From Acidobacteriaceae bacterium KBS 83 (GTDB lineage: Bacteria; Acidobacteriota; Terriglobia; Terriglobales; Acidobacteriaceae): 64,000 nt of DNA. A program made the translations under genes and the position numbers. The stretch covers positions 124,001-188,000 of the forward strand of contig KB906734.1 in the NCBI GenBank assembly GCA_000381585.1, in the 5' to 3' direction. Below, one piece after another: positions 8,819-16,666 of the stretch. Below the pieces are notes generated by a model that worked only from the letters and a program-made list of their open reading frames with translations, had not been told where the DNA came from and did no database searches. How positions within the stretch are numbered: position 1 is the stretch's first letter; every line of letters begins with the position of its first letter.

Positions 8819-9515
8819 ACCCGGTGATGTATGCCGCTTCCGGGCCGGCAACGAAGGCCACCAGCGCGGCCACCTCGTCAACATTGCCGTAGCGCTTCAG
8901 AGCTGTGTTTGCCACCTGAGGCTCCGCCCAATCTCCCGCTGCCGGATTCAGATCTGTATCGATCGGACCAGGCTGAATGTTGTTGACTGTGATCCCGCGG
9001 CTGCCCACCTCTCTCGACAGTCCCTGCGTAAACATCTTCACAGCCCCTTTCGTGGCCGAGTAAGGAACCAGTCCGGGTGTCATCAGGCGCTCGCCCACGC
9101 ACGAGCCGATATTAATGATGCGGCCCCCGTCCTTCATGTGCTTCAGCGCCGCCTGCGTGGCGACAAACACCCCCCGGACGTTGATGTCGATCAGGCGATC
9201 CATTTCCTCCAGCGTCGTCTCTTCAAATGTTTTCGCAATGGCGATACCCGCATTGTTCACTAGCACATCCAGGCCGCCGAACGCAGCAACCGTCTTCTCC
9301 ACCGCGCTCTTCACGGCGTCGGTGTCTGCTGCATCCGCCTGAATAGCGAGCGCCTTCCCGCCCGCTCCCTCAATCGCTTTCACCACCGATTGCGCTGCAT
9401 CCGCACCCTTCGAGTACGTGATCGCTACATTCGCCCCATCTGCCGCCAGACGCTTTGCAATCGCTGCGCCAATACCTCGCGAACCGCCCGTAACAAGTGC
9501 CACTTTCTTCGTCAG
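8784..9515 (-). CDS. SDR-family oxidoreductase (FabG-like)
   Basis: NAD(P) motif VTGGSRGIGAAIAKRL, NNAGI, catalytic Ser in NIGSCVGE, and YSATKGAVKMF (YxxxK); the C-terminus YITGSNLTVDGG is standard for the family. The start is unusual: no ATG, GTG or TTG sits at the expected N-terminus, but a CTG at 9515 lies six bases after AAGGAG and would give LTKKVALVTGG. The alternative is an ATG at 9575 with a 20-residue extension. Substrate unknown; typical enzymes reduce 3-oxoacyl or small ketone substrates. Confidence 0.82.
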   Translation of the reverse strand: MTKKVALVTGGSRGIGAAIAKRLAADGANVAITYSKGADAAQSVVKAIEGAGGKALAIQADAADTDAVKSAVEKTVAAFGGLDVLVNNAGIAIAKTFEETTLEEMDRLIDINVRGVFVATQAALKHMKDGGRIINIGSCVGERLMTPGLVPYSATKGAVKMFTQGLSREVGSRGITVNNIQPGPIDTDLNPAAGDWAEPQVANTALKRYGNVDEVAALVAFVAGPEAAYITGSNLTVDGGTNA

Positions 9516-9738
9516 CTTAGACTCCTTTAGTTTTCCGGAAGCGATCTCGCGCTCCCTGCCTACACCCTGCTGCAACCTTGCTCGAACCTCTGGACGACTT
9601 ATCTGATGTGTCGTTCTTGCAAGCGGATTTAAATTTCCGGAGAATACAAGCTATTCCTCGCAGGAATGGACAGCCCCGAATCGCTCTGTCGATCTGCCTG
9701 AAAACTCACAGCATCATGCATATGGGCCTACATGGACC

Positions 9739-10322
9739 TCATGGGCTACTACGGGACATTTGCGGATTTGCTGAACGATGCGTTACACGCGAAAAGAATT
9801 TCTCCACGCCTTTAGATGGACGCTTCATCCTAAATATTCTGCGGATTTGCTCGATGTGATTGGCATCGTGGCCCGCCATGTGGACGGCCAATTCCCTGAC
9901 CGTGATGCGGCCACGCTCGGCATGGATACCAAAGCATTCCCACTGTTCTGGCGTGATGTGCTCTAGGAATTGTAGATTCGCATTGCGCAGCGATCGAAAT
10001 AATGCGAGCGACTCGTGGGGCACACGGGAGCCATAGTCTCCCTTTCGCGCCCACATATCCTGATCAAATCCCGCCATATGGAGCCCGGTGTGTTCCACCA
10101 TCTGACGATAGCGCGACGCCGTAGCAATCTCGTCTTCGGCAAGATGCGCTAGGATCTCGCCGATCGACCACTTGTCCTTGCCGGGCCGTGTTGTGAGTTG
10201 CTCATCGGACGCTTTGGCGATCATTTCCGCAAGAACCGCTGGCGCCTGCTTTGCAGTTCTAACGGCTCCTTGCCTTGAGCGTAAGCACGTATGCGAGCGA
10301 GATACTCGGCCGTGTCAGACAC
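9739..10322 (-). pseudogene. DinB-family protein gene, frameshifted near its 5' end
   Basis: The reading from 10224 shows the DinB/YfiT four-helix pattern (KDKWSIGEILAHLAEDE, then AVHMAGHDANHIEQI with metal-type histidines). Upstream, a GTG at 10322 preceded by GAGGAGG opens SDTAEYLARIRAYAQGKEP, which is the expected N-terminus in a different frame. Losing one base in the AGCAGGCGCC stretch (10241-10250) explains the break. DinB proteins are metal-dependent, thiol-linked enzymes of varied function. Confidence 0.72.
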
Positions 10323-10684
10323 AGTGCCTCCTCGTCAACTATATCGGAACGCGCCGAGGTTCTGTCTAAATGGCTTTCGCTTCCGTGACCGGTGCGCAAA
10401 CACGATTCTAGCGTCCGCACCAGCAGAGCGGCGACTCCTGAGGACCGGCCGGCTATTCGGACGCAATTCGGACAATGACGGGCTAAATGATCGGAAAAGT
10501 CGGCTGAGCGACATTGTCGGCGCCAGACCGCTCGCCCGCCATTACCAGAAGCACGTCTGATAGCATCTTCCGTTACCAACCATCCGCCGGCCCCGGAGCG
10601 GGTGGGGTAATATAACTAAGCTAAAGCTGGATCTACTAAGCCCTCGAAAATACAAGGAACTGATACAGTTACTATATCCAGACG
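10323..10684. other. Intergenic region with no gene seen
   Basis: About 360 bases between the broken DinB gene and the MEDS gene. No convincing reading frame, repeat or RNA fold was seen; it must hold the promoters of both flanking genes. Confidence 0.4.
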
Positions 10685-11329
10685 ATGCAGCCGACACTTC
10701 GCCATCAATGCCTCATCTATAGCGGGCCGCCTTCCAGACATCTGCCGGCACTTGCCAACACAATGCGCGAAAAGCTCGCGCAGAACTATCGCTGCCTCTA
10801 CCTCAACAGCCCCGCGATGGTTGCCGGCCTGCGCTCCTATCTCGCCGCCGCCGGTGTCGAGGTCGCGCACGAGGTTGCAAAATCAAGGCTGATCCTCTCC
10901 TCCGATCGGTCACACCTCACCAACGGCAGCTTCGATATAGACCTCATGCTGAAGGCGTTGGAAAACCTGCTCAAGAATGCGTTGCGCGACCGCCACAAAG
11001 GTCTCTGGGCCGTCGGCGACATGACCTGGGAACTCGGCATGGAAAAGGATCCCGCCCGGCTCCTCGAATACGAGTGGCGCCTGGAGAAAATGTTTCACCA
11101 GCATCCCGAGCTCAGCGGCATCTGCCAGTACCACTCCGATACGCTGCCTCGCTCGTTACTAAGCCAAAGCCTGCTCGTTCACCCGTCGGTCTTCATCAAC
11201 CAGACGCTCTCACTCATCAACCCGCACTACCTGTATTCCGAAGAGCGCGCCAACGAACCGCATCACGATGAGCATCTCGACGCCGCCGTCACCAGACTCT
11301 GCCAGTCAGGCGACTTCACTCCGGCATAA
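10685..11329 (+). CDS. MEDS (DcmR-type sensory) domain protein
   Basis: 214 aa. It starts with QCLIYSGPPSRHLPALANTM and continues with NYRCLYLNSPAMVAGLRSYL, VEVAHEV, DRHKGLWAVGDMTWELG and a C-terminal GICQYHSDTLP. This is the MEDS layout, found in regulators and signalling proteins and related to KaiC-like ATPase folds but without a clear P-loop. No DNA-binding domain is attached. Twelve bases of what looks like the cca 3' end follow its stop codon. Confidence 0.8.
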   Translation: MQPTLRHQCLIYSGPPSRHLPALANTMREKLAQNYRCLYLNSPAMVAGLRSYLAAAGVEVAHEVAKSRLILSSDRSHLTNGSFDIDLMLKALENLLKNALRDRHKGLWAVGDMTWELGMEKDPARLLEYEWRLEKMFHQHPELSGICQYHSDTLPRSLLSQSLLVHPSVFINQTLSLINPHYLYSEERANEPHHDEHLDAAVTRLCQSGDFTPA

Positions 11330-11480
11330 GTTAGGCCGACGGGGGGTGTGCTCGCACCTAGGCCTTAACTGCTTGTGGGGACCACAAGAAATGCAAGCGG
11401 GCATTGGCCTTTCAAAGACGGCGCAGCTAGCTGCCCACCAAAGCCTCGCTAGAGTGACGAGCCCGCCACTCCAGCCTCAG

Positions 11481-12440
11481 TCAAGCCGCGGTCCGAAAGA
11501 GAGGTAAACAAGCCAGAGCGATCTGCTCGACATGTCGGTGATCTGTACCGCAACAGCCTCCCATCACGTTGAGCTGTGATAGTCGTCTCTTCAACTGGGC
11601 GTGCTGCATGCCGAACTCAACAGGATTTCCAGTATCGAGCTCAGCCGATTCGTTCAGCTCGGCGTGGCTTTTTCTTGATGCGTTGGCTCGCACTCCTCGA
11701 ATCCTTCGCGTCCAAGCTTCTCCTTGAGTAAGCACAGGCTCGAAATGTGTGGGATGAGCGCAGTTGAGCATGTAATAGGCAGGATAGCGCGACGTGGCGG
11801 AATCAACCTGCTCGATAGCTGCGCGAAGGGCCTGTCGAGTTGGCAACCTGCCGTCGGTCTCAACAGTGAAGGAGATCACCACGGGCATGCCGGCCCGCTT
11901 CGCCGCTCGTGCAATCCCAACCGCCTCTTCCACATAGTTCATCGTGATTGCCGCTATCATATCCGCCGCTGTATCTTCCAACACCTCGATCTGCTTCCGG
12001 TGATAGGCCTCCGCATCCTCAGCTGACATAGTATCGACCGGATTGTAACCGTCGCCCCACGGACCAATGCATCCACTGATGACGACCTTGTTTGGATCAC
12101 CCTTGAACTCGTCTCGAATCTCTGCCAGCAAATCGATGGAGCGGCGATTCGCGTCCGCAAGTTCTTTGGCGCTGTAGCCGAGTTTAGCGCCCCAGTCGGC
12201 ACTTGCCCGCCATGTTGCGCTCTCGAGAATCAGGCCTGTGCTGAAGCGCTGCGCGAGCCCAGCGTAGCTGCGAAAGTATTTGTGTAGAGCAGCACTTCCA
12301 TCCTTGTGCCTCAAGAGGTCGAAGGCAGCGAAATGAGGAAGTTCAAATCCTTCGAGAAACATGAGGGTGGTCTCAATGCCGCCATCGGTAAGGAAAAGGT
12401 CACCCATCAGTTGCGGTAACGCCTGGCGAAACAGAGACAC
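11481..12440 (-). CDS. Homocysteine S-methyltransferase family protein
   Basis: 319 aa. N-terminal LTDGGIETTLMF, zinc ligand region LNCAHPTHF (about residue 230) and the C-terminal GGCCGTDHRHV (about 294-304) with the two adjacent zinc cysteines. The family transfers methyl groups from S-methylmethionine or similar donors to homocysteine in the cytoplasm. The gene sits inside the mosaic between the intact MEDS gene and its truncated second copy and is probably acquired. Confidence 0.85.
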   Translation of the reverse strand: MSLFRQALPQLMGDLFLTDGGIETTLMFLEGFELPHFAAFDLLRHKDGSAALHKYFRSYAGLAQRFSTGLILESATWRASADWGAKLGYSAKELADANRRSIDLLAEIRDEFKGDPNKVVISGCIGPWGDGYNPVDTMSAEDAEAYHRKQIEVLEDTAADMIAAITMNYVEEAVGIARAAKRAGMPVVISFTVETDGRLPTRQALRAAIEQVDSATSRYPAYYMLNCAHPTHFEPVLTQGEAWTRRIRGVRANASRKSHAELNESAELDTGNPVEFGMQHAQLKRRLSQLNVMGGCCGTDHRHVEQIALACLPLFRTAA

Positions 12441-12685
12441 GCTTTAACCCTCGTTGTGCGTCCGCCAATCCAATGGAGCTGGATCGCCGGGTGATTAGAA
12501 TTCTAAGCCCCGTAGAGCAGCCACTAAGACAGTCGGTTTGCGAAGCTGAGATCCATTGCGCCGCTAAAGATTGCCGAAAGCTCAGGTGATAATCCGCGCC
12601 TATAACCACAGGTTCGGCTCCTCTCATCCCGAGCCTTGGTTTTGGTTTGACACCACCAAGTCTACTCAGGTTGTAGTAGCTCGGC

Positions 12686-12976
12686 ATGGAAAGGGATTCC
12701 GCCCGGCTCCTCGAATACGAGTGGCGCCTGGAGAAAATGTTTCACCAGCATCCCGAGCTCAGCGGCATCTGCCAGTACCACTCCGATACGCTGCCTCGCT
12801 CGTTACTGCGCCAAGGCCTGCTCGTTCACCCGTCGGTCTTCATCAACGAGACGCTCTCACTCATCAACCCGCACTACCTCTATACCGAAGAGCGCGCCAA
12901 CGAACCGGATCAGAGCGACAGTCTCGAGGCAGCCGTCACCAGACTCTGCCAGTCAGGCGACTTCACTCCGGTATAG
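12686..12976 (+). pseudogene. Truncated second copy of the MEDS gene (3' part)
   Basis: Bases 12680-12989 repeat 11033-11342 almost exactly: both read RLLEYEWRLEKMFHQHPELS and end in TRLCQSGDFTP(A/V). Differences are few (for example HHDEHLDA against DQSDSLEA). The N-terminal 118 residues are absent, so this is a duplication remnant. It is followed, as after the intact copy, by TTAGGCCGACGG. Confidence 0.85.
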
Positions 12977-12977
12977 C

Positions 12978-13075
12978 TTAGGCCGACGGCGGTTCTCCAA
13001 ACATGTCCCGCACCAGCATAAGCCCCTCGTCCTTCGTCGCGATCGCCCCTTCGAGCTGCGCATCCGCACCCGCAT
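12978..13075 (-). pseudogene. Remnant of the cca 3' end
   Basis: On the minus strand it reads [20 protein letters not shown] then MFGEPPSA and a stop. The intact cca gene ends [20 protein letters not shown] then MFGVPAKAE. The match stops at about 13075. Together with the truncated MEDS copy it preserves a MEDS/cca 3'-to-3' junction. Confidence 0.8.
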
Positions 13076-13125
13076 CTTTTTCATCAAGATGCAGATGGGC
13101 TCTCTCGGAGTTACACTCTGTTGCG

Positions 13126-14112
13126 ATGACGGGCCCGCAGACTGACCTTCTCACAACGATGATCGCGAGACTAGACCTCCCAGGGCTGGAGGCCAAGGCT
13201 CTTGAAATTGTCGCGCGCGACCCTATCGGAATGATCGAATCCGATGCAGGATCGCAAGTTGCATCTCAGACAAACAGATCTCGAGCCGATTGTGATCGCG
13301 CACTCTTAGGTTTAGCCGGAAGAGGATTATTGTTGCGAATTGATAGCGATCAACCCCGACTGATCGCGGCCTACGACGCACTTGGGATTCCTGCAGATCA
13401 GCGGCAATTAATTGTGGCTAAGTCGCAGGTTTACCAAATGCTAGGTCATCCTCATTCGCCCGCCGCGATGCAAACCCTGAAACGCACCTTTGAAGAAAGT
13501 ATCGAGACAATTTATATAGGCATGGAGATCACAGAGATTGGAGTTTTCTCCGCGCTGGAGTCTCGTTCAGATGCCGGAAGGCAAACCTTCTTTCTAATGC
13601 CGCCGAAGAGTCAAGTTAACCCGCAACGCCGTGAACACTACGACGAAATAGTCGATGGCTGGGTGAAGTTTCTAAAAAAGGGCCGCTCTCACCTTCGCGA
13701 CAATGTGAGGCTGTGCATCTCGAAGGAGGTCACTCAAGATATCTACACGAGTGCCTTGACGCGTCATCATGCCCGCATTGACGTATACGCCTTTGGCGCG
13801 GACTCTACTCGCACCGGCCAGATCTTACAAGCGCCTAGTCAAAGCTCTTTGTATTCTCTCGTCTATGCAAAATATCGGTTGGCATGGGCGACCGCGGTAC
13901 CAATTTTTTGGATATGGCCACTGGAATGGTTTCAATTCTATGTGAAACGTTTGTGGGCGTTAGCACTTGGTCTATTTCTGCTTGCAATAGCAGCCTTGCT
14001 GCAAAGGACGCATCACCATGGATTTGCGGATAGCATCATCGCTTGCGCTGCGGTCAACTTCCTAACTCAGTTTTGGCTAACTACCAGAGCACCGAAGGAG
14101 CTCTACCAATAG
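13126..14112 (+). CDS. Unknown protein: winged-helix-like N-terminus, central domain, two C-terminal membrane helices
   Basis: 328 aa from the ATG at 13126. Residues 1-75 look like a winged helix (LEIVARDPIGMI, then a helix pair and GLAGRGLLLRID). Residues 100-245 have the rhythm of PLD-like or TrmB-type effector domains (SIETIYIGMEITEIGVFSAL, then GRQTFFLMPPK), but no HKD motif is seen. Two membrane helices follow (LWALALGLFLLAIAALL and GFADSIIACAAVNFL). Codons are A/T-richer than the neighbours, suggesting transfer. Partner of the overlapping cupin gene. Function unknown; a membrane-tied sensor is a guess. Confidence 0.6.
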   Translation: MTGPQTDLLTTMIARLDLPGLEAKALEIVARDPIGMIESDAGSQVASQTNRSRADCDRALLGLAGRGLLLRIDSDQPRLIAAYDALGIPADQRQLIVAKSQVYQMLGHPHSPAAMQTLKRTFEESIETIYIGMEITEIGVFSALESRSDAGRQTFFLMPPKSQVNPQRREHYDEIVDGWVKFLKKGRSHLRDNVRLCISKEVTQDIYTSALTRHHARIDVYAFGADSTRTGQILQAPSQSSLYSLVYAKYRLAWATAVPIFWIWPLEWFQFYVKRLWALALGLFLLAIAALLQRTHHHGFADSIIACAAVNFLTQFWLTTRAPKELYQ

Positions 14113-14822
14113 ACACCTCAGCAGTAATCGAGATTCCACGACTTTGCGCTCTTATCGCGGGACAAACTCTGCCCCGGAGGATCAACGAGCTCACGGCTAT
14201 AGTCGTAAATCGCATGCTGGCCAATCCTGACGATTTCGCGGTTCGCCAACATCCTCTTGGCTTTTTCTGGGTGCAACTTACGGAAAAATCTGCCATGAAA
14301 TCGCTGCGCCTACACGTTTGGCCGAAAAATCCCGTGATACAGAATGCCGGCTTCTTGATACACGACCACACGTTCAGTTTCATTAGCTTTGTGCTCTGTG
14401 GTGAGGTTAAGAACGACGAGTATCGCGTCACTGAAGACAAAAATGGCGACCAGCAATTGTTTAGCGTCGAGTACGATCAGGGCGCCTCTCTACTCAAACC
14501 ATCCGGCGTCCGAGTTGATTGCCAACTCGCGCGATCTTCAGTTTGTAAAGCAGGTAAGTTTTACAGTCTATCGGCACCGTCATATCATGCGACCACTATT
14601 TCGGGAAACAGCTCTGCGGCTACGCTTGTCCTAACTACAGCTGATATGGGAAGAACCGCGCACGTTATTGGATCGGGTGCATGTGATGAAACATTTAGGT
14701 GCGAACGTCTGCCCATAGACAAAGGGCATGTCATTAGGAACCTGAAGGAGCTTCTTTTGAAGATAAACGACGGCGAAGAAGCAGCAGATGCCCGGAACTT
14801 CGAGCCGGGTGCCCCACCCTAG
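14109..14822 (+). CDS. Cupin-like protein paired with the preceding membrane protein
   Basis: About 237 aa. The centre has a cupin pattern: GFLIHDHTFSFISFVLCGEV (HxH), a strand pair, then a later conserved His in SAPSYHATTIS. It resembles cysteine-dioxygenase-type single-domain cupins that bind a metal. The start is unclear: AAGGAG (14095-14100) is followed after eight bases by ATA, overlapping the previous TAG; a TTG at 14073 is possible. The last residues (FEPGAPP) and the stop codon come from the dispersed hairpin repeat, so the original C-terminus may be altered. Confidence 0.55.
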   Translation: MDTSAVIEIPRLCALIAGQTLPRRINELTAIVVNRMLANPDDFAVRQHPLGFFWVQLTEKSAMKSLRLHVWPKNPVIQNAGFLIHDHTFSFISFVLCGEVKNDEYRVTEDKNGDQQLFSVEYDQGASLLKPSGVRVDCQLARSSVCKAGKFYSLSAPSYHATTISGNSSAATLVLTTADMGRTAHVIGSGACDETFRCERLPIDKGHVIRNLKELLLKINDGEEAADARNFEPGAPP

Positions 14823-14838
14823 CTTCGCTAGGGTGGGG
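14812..14838. repeat. Perfect-stem hairpin repeat (GTGCCCCACCCTAGC family)
   Basis: CCCCACCCTAGC, loop TTC, GCTAGGGTGGGG: a 12-bp perfect stem. Related copies in this window lie at 25543-25567, 28292-28318, 56671-56696 and 58103-58129, with degraded forms near 21403, 22407 and 23848. The copy here supplies the stop codon of the cupin gene. Confidence 0.8.
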
Positions 14839-14880
14839 TAGTTCCCAATCCGGGAAACCATACACCACAAGAGCGAAGAA

Positions 14881-15275
14881 ACTGCCAAAACACCCCACCC
14901 AGTTCGCTACACTAGAAATAGAGCAGAGAAAACAAAACGCCACCAAACCGGTTCCATTTCCTCATCATCAGATCGAGCAACGCTGTCGACGCAGCTTTTC
15001 CGTTAAGAAAAGCTGCTCCGCACCGCAGTCAGCGAGGCTAGCTAAGGAAATGAACCGGAAAGCGGTGGCGTTTTCCTTTTGGCTGACACGCCGGCTTGCT
15101 GACGCGCTCACTTACAGTCACAAAACCGGCCCATAAGTCCTTATGTAAGACGACTTAAGCGATAACCTCTTTAGAAAGACGACTTTGACCCTCGGGAGGC
15201 CACCTATCTAATTGAGCCAGATGAAGTTACAAACCACTCTCCGGTGACGGGAGGGGGGAGGGGGAGGGGCGTAAC
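14881..15275 (+). repeat. Structured intergenic element, copy A
   Basis: Shares its block order with copies at 30890-31250, 50213-50640, 56290-56600 (reverse) and 59165-59460 (reverse). The blocks are: a GCTACACTAGAAATAG block; a GCCACC/GGTGGC stem (here split by a 120-base nested hairpin, 14938-15070); AAGACGACTTAAGCGATAAC with a second GACGACTTT; CCTCGGGAGG; and a G-run tail (GGGAGGGGGGAGGGGGAGGG) at about 15248. It ends two bases before the cca stop codon. Confidence 0.7.
14938..15070. repeat. Nested hairpin inside element A
   Basis: CGCCACC (14938-14944) pairs with GGTGGCG (15064-15070); GGTTCCATTTCCT (14950-14962) pairs with AGGAAATGAACC (15045-15056, one bulge); GCAGCTTTTC (14991-15000) pairs with GAAAAGCTGC (15007-15016). 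In the other copies the GCCACC/GGTGGC stem has a loop of about 3-6 bases, so this looks like an insertion into the loop that keeps the structure folded. Confidence 0.65.
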
Positions 15276-15276
15276 G

Positions 15277-16644
15277 TTACTCAGCCTTAGCAGGCACCCC
15301 GAACATCTCCCGCACCAGCGCCAGCCCCTCGTCCTTCGTCGCGATCGTCCCTTCGAGCTGCGCATCCTCCGCCGCATCGAGCATCGCCCGGAACCCGGGC
15401 CCCGGCCGGTACCCCGCCGCGATCAGGTCCGCGCCCGTCACCAGCAGACGAGGCCGCACCTCCTCTTCCGGCGCAGACCCGTAACGCTCCTTCGCAAAAT
15501 CGTAAAGCTCCAGCCGGTTGTGGCTCGACGTCACATCGAGCCGATGCAGTTCCAGGTGCTCGACGAATTTCGGCAGCCGAAAGAATCGCTTCAGCGTCGA
15601 CTCCTTCATCTTGCCGATGTCGCCGAAGCGCATGTGGTTCCCCACCAGCGCCAGGATCTGCTCCGTGTCCTCGTTCGAGAAGCGCAGCCGCCGGCAGATC
15701 GCCGCCGCCATCCGCGTCCCCACCTCCGCATGCCCGTTGAAGCGGATGCGGTCGCTCACGCTGTACGTCGGCGGCTTGCCGACATCGTGCAGCAGCGCGC
15801 CCCATGCCAGCGTCGCGGAGCAGCCCGCCGGCAGCTGCTTCAGCAGCAGCAGCGTGTGCACCCACACATCTCCCTCCGGATGGAACTCCGGCGGCTGCGC
15901 CACCCCGCGCATCGCCGCAACCTCCGGCAGCACCTGCTCGAGCAACCCGGTAGCCGCCAGCATCTCAAAAGCAGTCGCCGCATTCCCTTCGGTCAGCATG
16001 CGCGTCAGCTCGTCCCGCATCCGCTCGCGACTTACCTGCCCGATCTCGCGCGCGAGCACGCGGATCGCCGCAAAGGTCTCGCGCTCGATGTGGAAGCCAA
16101 ACCGCGCCGCGAACCGCACCGCGCGTAGCATGCGCAGCTTGTCTTCGGTGAAGCGCCGCATCGGCTGCCCGATCGCCCGCACTACCCCGGCCCGCAGGTC
16201 CTCGCGCCCGCCTACATAATCCAGCACTGCAGCCGCCGCATCGCCGCTCGCCAGATATCGATCGACATCCAGCAGCATTCCGTTGATGGTGAAATCTCGT
16301 CGCAGCACATCCTGCTTCGGATCGTCCGCATACGCGACCTCGTCCGGCCGCCGTCCATCGCTGTATGCGCCATCGGACCGGAACGTCGCCACCTCGGTGA
16401 CAATCTCTCTTCCGTCCACCTGGAGCGGCACCAGCACCACCCCAAAATGCGCCCCCACCCCAAACGCCCGCCCGAACAGCGCCATCACTGCATCAGGACG
16501 AGCATCGGTCGCCACGTCGTAGTCGGTCGGCGCATGGCCCATCAGCAGGTCGCGCACGCATCCGCCCACCAGATACGCACGATGCCCCGCGGACACAAGC
16601 GTGTGCACCACCGCCGCCGCAGCTTCCAGTCCGCTGCTGAACAC
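15277..16644 (-). CDS. cca: CCA tRNA nucleotidyltransferase with HD domain
   Basis: 455 aa from a GTG at 16644 with AGGAG eight bases upstream. Class II nucleotidyltransferase signature [13 protein letters not shown]...TDYDVATDA gives the metal-binding Dx[13 protein letters not shown] and [16 protein letters not shown] follow. The C-terminal half has an HD-type motif LLHDVGKPP. It adds or repairs the CCA end of tRNAs. It is divergent from tsaD with start codons only 22 bases apart, so each promoter must overlap the other gene. A remnant of its 3' end lies at 12978-13075. Confidence 0.93.
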   Translation of the reverse strand: MFSSGLEAAAAVVHTLVSAGHRAYLVGGCVRDLLMGHAPTDYDVATDARPDAVMALFGRAFGVGAHFGVVLVPLQVDGREIVTEVATFRSDGAYSDGRRPDEVAYADDPKQDVLRRDFTINGMLLDVDRYLASGDAAAAVLDYVGGREDLRAGVVRAIGQPMRRFTEDKLRMLRAVRFAARFGFHIERETFAAIRVLAREIGQVSRERMRDELTRMLTEGNAATAFEMLAATGLLEQVLPEVAAMRGVAQPPEFHPEGDVWVHTLLLLKQLPAGCSATLAWGALLHDVGKPPTYSVSDRIRFNGHAEVGTRMAAAICRRLRFSNEDTEQILALVGNHMRFGDIGKMKESTLKRFFRLPKFVEHLELHRLDVTSSHNRLELYDFAKERYGSAPEEEVRPRLLVTGADLIAAGYRPGPGFRAMLDAAEDAQLEGTIATKDEGLALVREMFGVPAKAE

Positions 16645-16666
16645 GACACTCACTCCTCTAGTATGG

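Noticed and set aside
15244-16128. Large plus-strand open frame of 294 codons
   Set aside because: Arg/His/Gln-rich shadow of cca, which has clear catalytic motifs on the other strand.
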